Counted from the first letter of the stretch, positions 38,455-49,369 are shown. The stretch: 64,000 bases of DNA from Clostridium sp. CX1 (GCF_025398335.1 NZ_JAODOO010000007.1:1-64000); one strand, 5' to 3'. Numbers and translations: made by a program. The notes: a model not told the origin generated them from the sequence alone.

Positions 38455-39504
38455 CTACATACTTTTTATTTGTTCAATTAGTTCATCTACTAATTCTTCC
38501 TCTTTTACCTTTTTAACTATTTCACCTTTCTTAAAAATAAGACCTTCTCCTCTGCCACCAGCTATTCCTATATCTGCTTCTCTAGCTTCTCCTGGTCCAT
38601 TTACTACACATCCCATTACAGCTACCTTTATATTTTTATTATAGTTTACAAGTCTTTTTTCCACCTCTTCTGCTATGCTTATTAAATCTATTTCAGTTCT
38701 TCCGCAGGTAGGGCATGAAATAAATTCTACCCCTTCATTTATATAGCAAAAGGTTTTTAAAATTTCTCGTCCTACTCTAACTTCTTCTACTGGGTTACCA
38801 GTTAAGGATACTCTTATAGTATCACCTATACCTTCCGCCAATAGGGTTCCTATACCTATACTAGATTTAATAGTTCCCCTCCAAATAGTTCCAGCCTCAG
38901 TGACCCCTAAATGAAGTGGATAGTTTACTTCTTTAGAAATCATTCTGTAACTTTCTATCATCTGCTGAACATTAGAGGATTTTATTGATAGAACAATATC
39001 ATCAAAGTTAACATTTTCTAGAATTCTAACGTGTTCTAAGGCACTTTCTACTAGCGCTTCCGGACACACTCTGCCGTACTTTTCTAATATATTTTTCTTA
39101 AGAGAACCAGAGTTAACTCCTATTCTTATAGGAATCCCCCTATCTTTTGCAGCCTTAGCTACTTCTCTCACTTTTTCTATACTACCAATGTTTCCTGGGT
39201 TTATCCTAAGTGCAGATACCCCATTTTCAATGGATTTTAGTGCTAATCTATAATCAAAATGGATGTCTGCTACTAATGGAATGTTTATGTGTTTCACTAT
39301 TTCCTTTATAGATTCACAAGCACTCATATCTGGCACCGCGCACCTAATTATATGACAACCAGCTTCTTGAAGCTGAACAATTTGAGCAACAGTAGCTTCT
39401 GAATTTCTAGTATCTGTATTAGTCATAGACTGAACAGTAACTGGTGCATCGCCACCTATGTATGTATTTCCCACTTTAATTTTTTTAGTTTTAACTCTAC
39501 TCAC
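38455..39504 (-). CDS. ispG: 4-hydroxy-3-methylbut-2-en-1-yl diphosphate synthase
   Basis: A 349-residue GcpE/IspG, the penultimate step of the MEP isoprenoid pathway. The N-terminal TIM barrel ([31 protein letters not shown]) is followed by the [4Fe-4S] domain with cysteines in [10 protein letters not shown] and [15 protein letters not shown] start is preceded by AAAGGGG. It stands downstream of rseP and dxr, so two MEP genes are in one cluster with undecaprenyl and CDP-lipid genes. Confidence 0.95.
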   Translation of the reverse strand: MSRVKTKKIKVGNTYIGGDAPVTVQSMTNTDTRNSEATVAQIVQLQEAGCHIIRCAVPDMSACESIKEIVKHINIPLVADIHFDYRLALKSIENGVSALRINPGNIGSIEKVREVAKAAKDRGIPIRIGVNSGSLKKNILEKYGRVCPEALVESALEHVRILENVNFDDIVLSIKSSNVQQMIESYRMISKEVNYPLHLGVTEAGTIWRGTIKSSIGIGTLLAEGIGDTIRVSLTGNPVEEVRVGREILKTFCYINEGVEFISCPTCGRTEIDLISIAEEVEKRLVNYNKNIKVAVMGCVVNGPGEAREADIGIAGGRGEGLIFKKGEIVKKVKEEELVDELIEQIKSM

Positions 39505-39527
39505 TTGTTACAACCCCTTTGCAGAAA

Positions 39528-39622
39528 TTGGGAATTGAAAATATAAAGTTAAAATAAGTAAACTTTCTTTCCACAAAAGAAAGATAATCCTTTATTTTAA
39601 ATTTCCTCTCTCCAATTCCCAA
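39528..39622. repeat. Inverted-repeat-flanked AT-rich intergenic element
   Basis: Perfect 10-base arms TTGGGAATTG and CAATTCCCAA lie about 75 bases apart in the rseP-ispG gap, with similar AATATAAA-type flanks. An internal CTTTCTTT...AAAGAAAG hairpin lies between them. It could be a degenerate dispersed intergenic repeat; no coding content. Confidence 0.4.
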
Positions 39623-39661
39623 GTTTATATTATTTCTCACTAATACCTATCTTCACTTCAT

Positions 39662-40672
39662 CTAAATCTTAATAGGATATAAAATATCTTTAATAGTGAC
39701 TAATACCATAAGAGTCATCAATATAGCAAACCCTATATAGTTTATAACTCCTACCTTGTTATCATCAACCTTTTTACCAGTAATAATTTCAAATAAAAAT
39801 AACAGTATATACCCTCCATCTAAGGCTGGAAAAGGTATAATATTGAATATTGCTAGTTGAATACTAATATAAGCTGCAAAGGCAGCAAGACTTAAAATAC
39901 CTGCTTTAGCTGCTGCACCAGAAACCTTTATTATAGTTAAAGGTCCTCCTACATCACTTGCAGAAGCTTTTCCTTTAAAGAGAGTTTTAAAGAAACCTAA
40001 AGTTTGCTTAACTAAAGAGTTAGTTTCTCTAAATCCGTAGGCTATAGATTGAGAAACAGTTGGCTTTTCTACCATTGTAGGGTAAATTCCAACTATATAT
40101 CTGTTTTCCTTAGGATCTTTTACCGGTACAACTCTAACATTATTGACTTTGTTATCCCTTACATAGGTTATATCTAAGGGACTTCCGGAGGAAACATATA
40201 CACCTGTAACAAAGTCTTCCCAGGTTGAAACCTTTGAGTTGTTAACTTTAGTTATCTTGTCTCCCGCCTGTATACCCATAACAGCAGCAGGTTGATTAGG
40301 AACTACCTTGTCAACTACCGGAGATAAATATCCTCTAAGTCCAGCTATAACTGCAAAAAGAACTATTCCAAGAATAAAATTCATTATAGGTCCTGCAATA
40401 ACTACACTTAACTTTTGAAGAGGCTTTTTATTATTAAAGGCCCTAGGGTCTGAACTCTCTCCCTCATCTCCAAGCATTTTTACATATCCACCTATAGGAA
40501 GAAGCTTAATTGAGTATGTAGTTTCCTTTCCTTTTATTCCAAAAAGCTTTGGACCCATGCCTATAGCAAATTCTTCCACCTTAATTCCATTTAATTTTGC
40601 CAAAGTGAAATGACCAAGTTCATGAATTATAACTAAAACTCCAAAAGCTATAATCGCCCATACAATATACAA
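39662..40672 (-). CDS. rseP: RIP metalloprotease RseP (site-2 protease)
   Basis: A 336-residue M50 intramembrane protease. Zinc motif HELGH at residues 17-21 in the first helix, one PDZ domain (about 120-190, VMGIQAGDKITKVNNSKVSTWEDF), and the third ligand region FNIIPFPALDGGYI in a later helix. It cleaves anti-sigma factors and similar single-span proteins (RasP in Bacillus, which also processes sporulation and division proteins). A TTG start follows AGGAGG. It lies between dxr and ispG. Confidence 0.95.
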   Translation of the reverse strand: MYIVWAIIAFGVLVIIHELGHFTLAKLNGIKVEEFAIGMGPKLFGIKGKETTYSIKLLPIGGYVKMLGDEGESSDPRAFNNKKPLQKLSVVIAGPIMNFILGIVLFAVIAGLRGYLSPVVDKVVPNQPAAVMGIQAGDKITKVNNSKVSTWEDFVTGVYVSSGSPLDITYVRDNKVNNVRVVPVKDPKENRYIVGIYPTMVEKPTVSQSIAYGFRETNSLVKQTLGFFKTLFKGKASASDVGGPLTIIKVSGAAAKAGILSLAAFAAYISIQLAIFNIIPFPALDGGYILLFLFEIITGKKVDDNKVGVINYIGFAILMTLMVLVTIKDILYPIKI

Positions 40673-40717
40673 ATAATATTCCTCCTAACTATGTTAAGTT
40701 ATTTTTTGTCTATTAAT

Positions 40718-41881
40718 TTATCTATCTGCACCAAATTTGTTTATAACATACTGTTTAACTTCTTTATCTATATTTAGTATGTCCTCTAAGCTATAATTAT
40801 CAATAACCTCAAAACGACTCATGCATTCCTCTAATATATTACCTATATCTAAGAATTTAATTCTTTTAGATAGAAATAATTCTACTGCAGCCTCATTGGC
40901 AGCATTTAATATGGCAGGCATGGTACCACCAATTTTTCCAGCCTTATAAGCAAGTTTAAGAGGCTTAAAGGTCTCTAAGTCTGGTTTTTCAAAGGTTAGA
41001 TTCTCCATATCGTAAAAGTCCAACTTAGCTACAACCGCTTCTTCTCTATCAGGATAATTAAGAGCGTATTGAATAGGAAGCTTCATATCAGTACTTCCAA
41101 GTTGAGCTACAACACTTCCATCTTTATATTCAACCATGGAATGTATAACACTCTGCGGATGAACTACTACCTTAATATTATCATAGTCTACATCAAACAG
41201 CCAATGTGCCTCTATAACCTCAAGTCCTTTATTCATAAGAGTAGCTGAGTCAATAGATATCTTTTTTCCCATGTCCCATCTTGGATGCTTTAATGCTTCC
41301 TCAACAGTAACCTGTAAAAGTTCTTCCCTTTTTTTTCCTCTAAAAGGACCTCCAGAAGCAGTTAGTAATAGCTCTCTTACATCTTCTCTTTTATTACCCT
41401 GTAGGCACTGGAAAATTGCACTATGTTCTGAATCTACAGGAAGTATCTTCACATTATATTTTTCTGCTTCAGATATAACTAGCTTTCCAGCAACTACCAA
41501 AGTCTCTTTATTTGCCAAAGCTATATCCTTTCCAGCTTCAATTGCCTTAAGCGTAGGAACTAAACCTATCATTCCTACTACAGAAGTCACAACAACATCT
41601 ACCTCTGGAAGAGTTGATATAGTATTTAATCCTTCCATTCCAAGTAAAATTTTTGTTTTGAGGTTATTGTTTACACAATAATCTCTTACTTCTTCATAAG
41701 CCTTCTCGTTACTTAGTACAGCATAGCTGGGATTAAACTCATTTATTATACCAATTATCTTTTTACAACTATTATTTGCGGAGACAGCAACTAGGTGAAA
41801 TTTTTCTCTTTCTTTTCTTATCACCTCAAGAGTCTGCGTTCCTATTGAGCCTGTAGCTCCAAGTATAGTAATTCTTTTCAT
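40718..41881 (-). CDS. dxr: 1-deoxy-D-xylulose 5-phosphate reductoisomerase
   Basis: A 387-residue NADPH-dependent enzyme of the MEP pathway, making 2-C-methyl-D-erythritol 4-phosphate. It has the N-terminal nucleotide loop LGATGSIGTQTLEV, ANKETLVVAG, the metal/substrate site PVDSEHSAIFQCL, TASGGPFR and MGKKISIDSATLMNKGLE. Length and order are typical. The ATG follows AGGAGAT. Confidence 0.96.
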   Translation of the reverse strand: MKRITILGATGSIGTQTLEVIRKEREKFHLVAVSANNSCKKIIGIINEFNPSYAVLSNEKAYEEVRDYCVNNNLKTKILLGMEGLNTISTLPEVDVVVTSVVGMIGLVPTLKAIEAGKDIALANKETLVVAGKLVISEAEKYNVKILPVDSEHSAIFQCLQGNKREDVRELLLTASGGPFRGKKREELLQVTVEEALKHPRWDMGKKISIDSATLMNKGLEVIEAHWLFDVDYDNIKVVVHPQSVIHSMVEYKDGSVVAQLGSTDMKLPIQYALNYPDREEAVVAKLDFYDMENLTFEKPDLETFKPLKLAYKAGKIGGTMPAILNAANEAAVELFLSKRIKFLDIGNILEECMSRFEVIDNYSLEDILNIDKEVKQYVINKFGADR

Positions 41882-41909
41882 CTTAACATCTCCTAATTCT
41901 CTGCAAGCT

Positions 41910-42890
41910 TCAGTTTGTCAGTATTTCCTTTACAGTAATTACATATAGTGGTCCTACGAACATGCCTATAATACCAAAAACCTTAATACCTATATAAAGA
42001 GACAATATAATAAATAACGGGTGAACTGCAAGTCTGTCACTAATGAATTTAGTCTCTAATATTTGTCTATTAACCACAAGTAATGCATATAGACAAGTTA
42101 ACCCAAAAGCTATTACATATTCTTTAATAAGCATTTTATAAAAAATTAGTGGCAGAAATATCATTATTGTTCCTACGTAAGGTAATATATCAAAAATACC
42201 ACATAAGATACCGAGAGGTATGAAGTTTTTGATATTAAGTATCATGAAACCAAGGATAGTTTCTATAGTTGTAACTAAAACTAATGCTGCTTCTACCCTA
42301 AATACCTTATTTATATCTTCTAACTTATTTTTAACTAAATAAGCTTTGCCCTGAGGCATTAGTTTTTTGATACGATTAACTATATCATATTTATCTACTA
42401 AAATAAAGTAAGCAGTCATATTCCCTATAAAGTATGCAAATAAGCTATCAGTAGTGTATGCAGCCCCTTTTTTTATAAAATTACTATTTACAATATTTCC
42501 ATATCCATTCACCAAGCTGTTTTTTAGCTCATTTAAGTTTATATTAGTTACTTTACTTACTGTTTCTAGAGTGTTTTGTATGCTTAAAGCTAAGTCTGTG
42601 AAATCTCTAAGAAAGGAATTGACAGCTTGATATATAAAGTTGCCAATAAACAGTACAGCCATAAAAAACAAACTATTGACGACTATTATACTTATCAAAG
42701 CATTTACCTTATTATTAAATAAATTATTCTTACTTAATATGTTTTGTATTGGCAGGGAGAAAAAAATAGTAACTATTATAATAAAAAAAGGCTTAAAATA
42801 ATATTTTATTAAAAGCGTAAAGATTATAAATACTATTAGAACAGTGAAACAATATCCTATTTTCTTATATTTTAAATATACTGCATTCAA
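41910..42890 (-). CDS. AI-2E family transporter-like membrane protein
   Basis: A polytopic protein of about 326 residues with around eight helices and the AI-2E/PerM family features (a long central amphipathic region, then GILCGIFDILPYVGTIMIFLPLIFY, and a C-terminal FIILSLYIGIKVFGIIGMFVGPLYVI). Bacillus relatives export sporulation or stress-linked cargo; one member, YtvI, is sporulation-associated. The substrate is unknown. A TTG at 42890 has a GGGGAT site; an ATG five codons upstream (42905) has none, so the start is uncertain. Its position between cdsA and dxr is unusual. Confidence 0.8.
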   Translation of the reverse strand: MNAVYLKYKKIGYCFTVLIVFIIFTLLIKYYFKPFFIIIVTIFFSLPIQNILSKNNLFNNKVNALISIIVVNSLFFMAVLFIGNFIYQAVNSFLRDFTDLALSIQNTLETVSKVTNINLNELKNSLVNGYGNIVNSNFIKKGAAYTTDSLFAYFIGNMTAYFILVDKYDIVNRIKKLMPQGKAYLVKNKLEDINKVFRVEAALVLVTTIETILGFMILNIKNFIPLGILCGIFDILPYVGTIMIFLPLIFYKMLIKEYVIAFGLTCLYALLVVNRQILETKFISDRLAVHPLFIILSLYIGIKVFGIIGMFVGPLYVITVKEILTN

Positions 42891-43051
42891 GTACCCTATC
42901 CCCATAAAACAAGTGCTCTATAATAATATTATATTCATAGATATGATTATATATTATTATAGGATAAAATACTATATATAAATATTAGTTTATCATAACC
43001 ATAATTAAGTGATAAAGATTAAAAATTGCTGCCCATTAGAGCTTAAATTAA

Positions 43052-43099
43052 AATGAGGATTTAAAGTAATTTTAAACTACTCTAAATCCTCATTTTAAT
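43052..43099 (-). terminator. Terminator of the rpsB-to-cdsA transcript
   Basis: Long AT-rich stem AAAATGAGGATTTA/TAAATCCTCATTTT with a TTTAA... centre and TTTTAATTT tail, 8 bases beyond the cdsA stop. Confidence 0.8.
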
Positions 43100-43107
43100 T
43101 TGTAGCA

Positions 43108-43905
43108 TTACATCCCTACAATAAATGTCAAATAGTAATATACGACTACAGATGCGAAAAGTATACTATCAAATCTGTCTAGAATTCCTCCATGACCTGG
43201 AATTAACTTACTATAATCTTTCACTCCCACATAGCGCTTTATTGAAGAAGCAGCTAAATCTCCAAACTGGCAGAAAACTCCACAAACTGCTCCTATAATA
43301 AAAAAGTGATACATTGGAATGGATATCCCCTTTGATATAACCACAGCTCCTAATACTCCACAGGCTATCATGCTGCCTAACATCCCGCCAATAGAACCTT
43401 CCACAGTCTTCTTCGGACTTACTTTAGGACATAATTTTCTCTTTCCAAAGGCTCTGCCAGCATAATAGGCAGCAGTATCACAGAACCATGAGGAAATAAA
43501 TATAAGCCAAACTAAATAGTTTCCATAGACTTTATTATTAACCAAAACAATGAAACTAAAAAATATAGCTACATAAAAGAATCCAAGTAAGGTAGTTCCT
43601 ATGTCAATAAAATTATACTCTATGTCCAATACCGGAACGCACATGATTATAAAAACCGTAATAATCAAAAAGAAAAATAACATTTCAAAATTAGCTTCTT
43701 TATTTAGCGTTAAATAATATATTATACAAAGTATATATCCCGCCCAGCTTATTGCATTTATGTTTTTTTCTTTTAAAACTTTGTAAAATTCATGCATACC
43801 TACTAAGGATAAAAGCATTATAGCATATTTTAAGTATACTCCTCCTATAAATAGGAAGACAATAAAGGGCGCCAATATCAATGCCCCTACATACCTACTG
43901 TTCAT
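43108..43905 (-). CDS. cdsA: Phosphatidate cytidylyltransferase (CDP-diglyceride synthase)
   Basis: A 265-residue membrane enzyme that forms CDP-diacylglycerol, the substrate for PgsA encoded elsewhere in the window. About eight helices. The C-terminal signature KDYSKLIPGHGGILDRFDS and the earlier SPKKTVEGSIGG and DTAAYYAGRAFGKRKL motifs are intact. The ATG follows AGGAGAT. It lies downstream of uppS, as in most bacteria. Confidence 0.96.
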   Translation of the reverse strand: MNSRYVGALILAPFIVFLFIGGVYLKYAIMLLSLVGMHEFYKVLKEKNINAISWAGYILCIIYYLTLNKEANFEMLFFFLIITVFIIMCVPVLDIEYNFIDIGTTLLGFFYVAIFFSFIVLVNNKVYGNYLVWLIFISSWFCDTAAYYAGRAFGKRKLCPKVSPKKTVEGSIGGMLGSMIACGVLGAVVISKGISIPMYHFFIIGAVCGVFCQFGDLAASSIKRYVGVKDYSKLIPGHGGILDRFDSILFASVVVYYYLTFIVGM

Positions 43906-44035
43906 CTTATCATCTCCTAAGCTTTCATTTTATTCCTTTGCTTATATTCTATAATTTTCACCTTAACATAAGCAAAATATTTACCCACTTTAGGAGAAAA
44001 ATTAATGGCAAATTTTAATTCTCCAATTTTACTTG

Positions 44036-44800
44036 TTACTTAACATTCCCAAATCTTCTATCCCTGCTTTGGTAATCGTGAATAGCCTTATGAAGGTGTT
44101 CTACCTTGAAATCTGGCCATTTTATATTTGAATACCAAAATTCTGAATAAGCACATTGCCATAATAAAAAATTACTTATTCTTTGCTCTCCGCTAGGCCT
44201 TATTATTAAATCTGGATCTGGCATATTTACTGTATATAAATAATCCGACACCATTTTTTCATTAATATTTTCTTCACTAATTTTGCCGTCCTTTATATCT
44301 TTACAAATTGTTTTGAAAGCCCTTATTAGTTCATCTCTCCCACCGTAATTTAAAGCTAGATTTAGAACTAAACCCCTGTTATCTTTAGTATTATTATAGG
44401 CCTCTAGCAGTTCCTGTTGACAGAGTACAGGTAATTTTGATATATCTCCAATATGATTAATAACAACATTATTGTCGTTTAGCTCTTTAAATTCTTTCCT
44501 TAAATACTGAACTAGAAGATTCATAAGTGCATTAACTTCTTCATTTGGTCTCCGCCAATTTTCTGTAGAAAACGCATATAGGGTTAAATACTTTACACCT
44601 AACTTACTGCATTCCTTTACAATATCTCTTATAGTTTCTACTCCTGCCTTATGTCCCATAGTTCTTGGTAACTTTCTTTCTTTAGCCCATCTCCCATTAC
44701 CATCCATGATAATAGCTATATGTTTCGGTATATTATCCATGTCAATATGTATATGCTCAAAATCTTCATTGCTTTTTTTTGAACTAAAAAATTTTAACAT
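44036..44800 (-). CDS. uppS: Isoprenyl (undecaprenyl diphosphate) synthase
   Basis: A 254-residue cis-prenyltransferase that builds the C55 carrier lipid for peptidoglycan and wall polymers. Catalytic aspartate D33 in IMDGNGRWAK, YAFSTENWRRP, and the C-terminal IRPSGEQRISNFLLWQ with SEFWYSN. The ATG at 44800 follows GGAGAATGG; a 20-codon upstream extension lacks a site. A terminator between frr and uppS suggests partial separation from the ribosomal genes. Confidence 0.95.
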   Translation of the reverse strand: MLKFFSSKKSNEDFEHIHIDMDNIPKHIAIIMDGNGRWAKERKLPRTMGHKAGVETIRDIVKECSKLGVKYLTLYAFSTENWRRPNEEVNALMNLLVQYLRKEFKELNDNNVVINHIGDISKLPVLCQQELLEAYNNTKDNRGLVLNLALNYGGRDELIRAFKTICKDIKDGKISEENINEKMVSDYLYTVNMPDPDLIIRPSGEQRISNFLLWQCAYSEFWYSNIKWPDFKVEHLHKAIHDYQSRDRRFGNVK

Positions 44801-44860
44801 ACGCCATTCTCCATTCATAATTGTGATTAGGTTATATCTTAATGATTTATGTATTAACAA

Positions 44861-44882
44861 AAACCTGCGAATCCGCAGGTTT
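44861..44882 (-). terminator. Terminator of frr
   Basis: Perfect 9-bp stem AAACCTGCG/CGCAGGTTT with a 4-base loop and TTGTTAAT tail, 8 bases past the frr stop. Confidence 0.88.
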
Positions 44883-44889
44883 AGATAAG

Positions 44890-45447
44890 TTATATTGACA
44901 TAATTTCTTTTTCTTTAGCTTCAAGTAATTTATCTATTTCTTTAATGAAGCTATCAGTTCTCTTTTGAATATCTTCTTCTGCCTTTTTCATTTCATCTTC
45001 AGATACTTCATTTTCTTTCTTTAGAGCTTTAATTTTATCGTTACAGTCTCTTCTTATTGCTCTAATAGCAACCTTGGATTCTTCACCAGTTTTTTTAACG
45101 TTTTTCACTAAGTTTTTTCTTGTTTCTTCTGTTAGCTCTGGTATAATAAGTCTTATTATCTCACCATCACTGGATGGGTTTATTCCAAGGTCTGATTTTA
45201 AAATTGCTTTTTCAATAGATTTAAAGGCACCTTTATCCCATGGCTGAATAGCAAGTATTCTTGGCTCTGGAATAGATATGTTGCCTAATTGATTTAGTGG
45301 TGTCATTGTTCCGTAATACTCTGCTTCTATTTTATCTAGCATTGCAGGGTTTGCTCTTCCCGCTTTCATTGAAGCCAATTCTTTTTTTAAAACAGTAATT
45401 GTTTTATTCATTTTTTCATCAGAAACTTTTATAATGTCTTTAATCAT
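44890..45447 (-). CDS. frr: Ribosome recycling factor
   Basis: A 185-residue tRNA-mimic that, with EF-G, splits post-termination ribosomes. It is a three-helix bundle with the conserved [50 protein letters not shown] and [19 protein letters not shown] segments. Normal length. It has a GGGAGGT site and lies 20 bases downstream of pyrH. Confidence 0.97.
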   Translation of the reverse strand: MIKDIIKVSDEKMNKTITVLKKELASMKAGRANPAMLDKIEAEYYGTMTPLNQLGNISIPEPRILAIQPWDKGAFKSIEKAILKSDLGINPSSDGEIIRLIIPELTEETRKNLVKNVKKTGEESKVAIRAIRRDCNDKIKALKKENEVSEDEMKKAEEDIQKRTDSFIKEIDKLLEAKEKEIMSI

Positions 45448-45467
45448 AGAAAATACCTCCCTTATTT

Positions 45468-46184
<717 letters not shown>

Positions 46185-46238
46185 TTATACCTCCAAATTG
46201 TCAAAAATTACATATGTATTAAGGTTTATACTTTAAAA

Positions 46239-46265
46239 AAAGAGAACACGCAGTGTTCTCTTTTC
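46239..46265 (-). terminator. Terminator of tsf
   Basis: AGAGAACAC/GTGTTCTCT stem, 3-base loop and seven T on the minus strand, 5 bases past tsf. Readthrough into pyrH is probable given the short gap. Confidence 0.88.
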
Positions 46266-46270
46266 AATTA

Positions 46271-47191
46271 CTATTTACTCTGCATTTGTTTTGCAACTTC
46301 CTCAGCAAAGTTCTCTTCCTTCTTCTCGATTCCTTCACCTTTTTCAAATCTTACAAAAGCAGCTACCTTTATTGGAGCTCCAATTTCTTTTGATTTTGCT
46401 TGAAGGTATTTTTCAACAGTTGTATCAGGGTCTTTTACATAAACCTGCTCAACTAAACAGTTTTCTTTATAGTATTTTTGAATTCTTCCTACAACCATTT
46501 TTTCTACTATTTTCTCAGGTTTTCCTTCATTTAAAGCCTGAACTCTGTAGATTTCTTTTTCTTTTTCTAATGCTTCGTTATCTACTGCTTCTCTATTTAA
46601 GAATAAAGGATTAGTTGCTGCTACTTGCATAGCTACATCCTTAGCTAATTCTTTTAAAAGTTCGCTTTCTTTTTCACACTCTAACTTTACAAGAACACCT
46701 ATTCTTCCGCCACCATGAATATAGCTTGATATAGCTCCTTGCTCAACAGTTAGCTTTTGGAATCTTCTAACTGCCATATTTTCTCCGATTTTTGCAATTA
46801 ATCCTGTTACTGTTTCTGTAACTGTCTTGCTTTCATCAGCTATGTATTTTTCCGCAACTAACTCTTCTATAGTATTAGCATTAGTTTGAGCTGCTTGTTT
46901 TGCAACGTTATCAGCAAATGTAACAAAATCTTCGTTTACTGCAACGAAGTCAGTTTCACAGTTAACTTCTACTATTGAAGCAACTTTTCCGTCTTCTGAA
47001 ACATATGTCTTAACTATACCTTCAGCTGCTATTCTTCCAGCTTTTTTAGCTGCAGCTGCTAATCCTTTTTCTCTTAATATCTCTACAGCTTTTTCAATAT
47101 CTCCGTTAGATTCGCTTAAAGCTTTTTTGCAGTCCATCATGCCTGCTCCAGTCATTTCTCTTAACTCTTTTACCATCTGTGCAGTTATCAT
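46271..47191 (-). CDS. tsf: Elongation factor Ts
   Basis: A 306-residue nucleotide exchange factor for EF-Tu. It has an N-terminal UBA-like domain ([22 protein letters not shown]), then the [10 protein letters not shown] signature and the two dimerisation subdomains; [16 protein letters not shown] begins the second core repeat. Length is typical of Firmicutes. The ATG follows AGGAGGA. It is downstream of rpsB with a hairpin in between. Confidence 0.97.
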   Translation of the reverse strand: MITAQMVKELREMTGAGMMDCKKALSESNGDIEKAVEILREKGLAAAAKKAGRIAAEGIVKTYVSEDGKVASIVEVNCETDFVAVNEDFVTFADNVAKQAAQTNANTIEELVAEKYIADESKTVTETVTGLIAKIGENMAVRRFQKLTVEQGAISSYIHGGGRIGVLVKLECEKESELLKELAKDVAMQVAATNPLFLNREAVDNEALEKEKEIYRVQALNEGKPEKIVEKMVVGRIQKYYKENCLVEQVYVKDPDTTVEKYLQAKSKEIGAPIKVAAFVRFEKGEGIEKKEENFAEEVAKQMQSK

Positions 47192-47225
47192 TGTAAATTC
47201 CTCCTATTTTAAACTTAATTTAAAA

Positions 47226-47257
47226 GGTAAATGAAGAATTACAATTCTTCATCTACC
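47226..47257 (-). terminator. Hairpin between rpsB and tsf
   Basis: GGTAGATGAAGAATT/AATTCTTCATTTACC imperfect stem followed by TTTTAAATT on the minus strand, 9 bases past rpsB. It may act as an attenuator tuning the S2 to EF-Ts ratio. Confidence 0.7.
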
Positions 47258-47265
47258 CTAATAAA

Positions 47266-47967
47266 TTATTCAGCTAATTGTTCACCTTGTCTTCCCTCTA
47301 TGATAGCATCTGCAATTTTAGCTGTTATTAATTTTACAGCTCTTATTGCATCATCATTTCCAGGTATTACGTAATCAACTTCATCTGGATCACAGTTAGT
47401 ATCTACGATAGCTACAACTGGAATTCCAAGTGTTTTAGCTTCTGATATAGCATTTTTTTCTTTTCTTGGATCAACAACAAATAATGCTCCTATGTTGCTA
47501 GCATCCATGTTTCTAATTCCGCCTAAGTTCTTTTCTAACTTTTCTCTTTCATTCTTAAGCTTTATAACTTCTTTCTTTGGAAGAACTTCAAAAGTTCCGT
47601 CCTCTTCCATTCTATCTAACTCTTCTAACTTACCTATTCTTGTTTTAATTGTTGTAAAGTTAGTCATCATTCCACCAAGCCATCTATTGTTAACGAAGTG
47701 CATACCTGATCTTACTGATTCTTCTTGAATAGCTTCTTGAGCTTGCTTTTTAGTTCCAACAAAAAGGATATCTTTTCCTTCAGTTGCAACACTCTTAACG
47801 AAATCATAAGCTTCTTCAACTTTTTTAACTGTTTTTTGTAAATCAATTATGTAGATTCCGTTTCTTTCTGTGAATATGTATGGAGCCATCTTAGGGTTCC
47901 ATCTTCTTGTTTGATGTCCAAAATGAACACCTGCTTCTAGTAATTGTTTCATTGAAATAACTGACAT
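47266..47967 (-). CDS. rpsB: 30S ribosomal protein S2
   Basis: A 233-residue S2 located on the solvent side of the 30S subunit. It contains the signatures [23 protein letters not shown] and [30 protein letters not shown] at 47967 after AGGAGGG; an upstream in-frame extension is spurious. It has its own promoter and a leader with repeated Shine-Dalgarno-like sequence, consistent with autoregulation by S2. Confidence 0.97.
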   Translation of the reverse strand: MSVISMKQLLEAGVHFGHQTRRWNPKMAPYIFTERNGIYIIDLQKTVKKVEEAYDFVKSVATEGKDILFVGTKKQAQEAIQEESVRSGMHFVNNRWLGGMMTNFTTIKTRIGKLEELDRMEEDGTFEVLPKKEVIKLKNEREKLEKNLGGIRNMDASNIGALFVVDPRKEKNAISEAKTLGIPVVAIVDTNCDPDEVDYVIPGNDDAIRAVKLITAKIADAIIEGRQGEQLAE

Positions 47968-47973
47968 AATATT

Positions 47974-48062
47974 TTCCCTCCTAGGTTTTCCCTCCACTAC
48001 CGTCATATTCGTAAAATACCCTTTCGAGCACCCTTTTCCGAATTGGGTAATGTGTGTATTTT
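47974..48062 (-). promoter_or_regulatory. Structured rpsB leader, candidate S2 autoregulatory region
   Basis: AAAATAC and GTATTTT (48056-48062 and 48013-48019) can enclose an inner ACCC/GGGT stem. Downstream, GGAGGGAAAA occurs twice before the start codon, the second copy being the true ribosome site, with CCTAGG overlapping it. The rest of the 362-base gap to codY is AT-rich and holds only the promoter and the codY terminator. Confidence 0.45.
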
Positions 48063-48074
48063 CTTACCTTATGT

Positions 48075-48103
48075 AGTATATCACAAGGTATTAAGGTATT
48101 CAA
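48075..48103 (-). promoter_or_regulatory. Sigma-A promoter of rpsB
   Basis: TTGAAT (48098-48103), 17-base spacer and TATACT (48075-48080) on the minus strand. Confidence 0.8.
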
Positions 48104-48231
48104 CAAAATTTTTAAATTTATATGGCTATATTTACAATTATTTATACTATAGCATTTAGTTTTTAAATAGTATGCTATGATTACTATTTTATTATTAACA
48201 GTTTTATACTCTTTATACTAGATGCTAGAAA

Positions 48232-48270
48232 AAATAAGAGTTTAGATTGTTTTAATCTAAACTCTTATTT
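48232..48270 (-). terminator. Terminator of codY
   Basis: AATAAGAGTTTAGATT/AATCTAAACTCTTATT, a 16-bp stem with a short TTTT/AAAA loop, followed by T-rich sequence on the minus strand. Confidence 0.9.
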
Positions 48271-48329
48271 GAAGATTTGCTTTTAGTTCAATTTGCACTA
48301 AAAACCTAGCAAATAACTTAATTAGTCTT

Positions 48330-49106
48330 TTATCTTATCTTCTTAAGCTCATCTATTAATTTTTCATTTAATATTCTTATATGAGTTCCCTTCATACCTA
48401 AGGATCTTGACTCAATAACTCCTGCACTTTCAAATTTTCTTAAAGCGTTTACTATTACTGATCTTGTTATTCCAACTTTGTCAGCTATTTTAGATGCTAC
48501 TAGTAACCCTTCACTTCCATCTAGTTCATTGAAAATATGCTCTACTGCTTCTAATTCTGAATAGGATAGAGTACCTATAGCAAGCTGTACAACTGCCTTC
48601 TTTCTAGCCTCTTCTTCTATTTCATCATGTTTAGCTCTTAATATTTCGATTCCTATAATAGTAGCACTATATTCTGCTAAAACTAAGTCATCTTCTCCGA
48701 ACTCTTCATCAAATCTAGCAACTAATAAAGTACCAAGTCTTTCTCTATTTCCGTTTATAGGCACTATTGTAGTTAATTTGTTTTCTATACCGCATGCTTT
48801 CTCTTCATCAAAAACACACTCACCATGATTAGTTAGATTTGAAAGAGTTTCATGGATATTTAATAGTTTGTTATTATAGGACTCAGGAAATCTCATTTCG
48901 CTTATAACTTTATCTTTTACTGTGTCACACTCAAATCCTGCTGAGAAGTTATAACCTAATATTTTTCCTTTTCTGCTTATAATATAAACATTGCATGATA
49001 ATACTTCACTTAATAAATTACATATATCATCAAAAACTACTGGCTCAGTACCGGACTTTTGCAGTATTTTGTTTAACATTCTTGTTTTAGTTAACAATGA
49101 TGTCAT
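48330..49106 (-). CDS. codY: GTP-sensing global repressor CodY
   Basis: A 258-residue CodY that represses stationary-phase, amino-acid and sporulation genes when GTP and branched-chain amino acids are plentiful. The N-terminal GAF domain (about 1-150, with the isoleucine pocket region [11 protein letters not shown]) is followed by the C-terminal winged helix ([32 protein letters not shown]). The ATG follows AAGGAGG. In clostridia it commonly lies between topA and rpsB, as here. It is a single-gene transcript by its terminator. Confidence 0.97.
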   Translation of the reverse strand: MTSLLTKTRMLNKILQKSGTEPVVFDDICNLLSEVLSCNVYIISRKGKILGYNFSAGFECDTVKDKVISEMRFPESYNNKLLNIHETLSNLTNHGECVFDEEKACGIENKLTTIVPINGNRERLGTLLVARFDEEFGEDDLVLAEYSATIIGIEILRAKHDEIEEEARKKAVVQLAIGTLSYSELEAVEHIFNELDGSEGLLVASKIADKVGITRSVIVNALRKFESAGVIESRSLGMKGTHIRILNEKLIDELKKIR

Positions 49107-49369
49107 TTGTATTCCTCCTTCTTATTTCCATCTATTTCAATAACCTTGCTTGACTAATAATTTTGTTTTAACAAAATTATAAAAGTTATCTTGCATATCT
49201 CTATCAGTTTAAGCTGAATATAGTTATCGAATTGATTATTTTGACTTTTTAAAATATTTAGAATTATTTCTTATTCTTTAATTATAATAACATACTAATT
49301 ATTATATTTCAACATCCTTTTTGTAAAATTCGACATTTTAATTTTTTTTTCTTACTAGTTAAGCTTCTT

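Noticed and set aside
41271-41681. Plus-strand 136-codon ORF inside dxr
   Set aside because: Antisense to an intact conserved gene, with no ribosome site or homology that I recognise.
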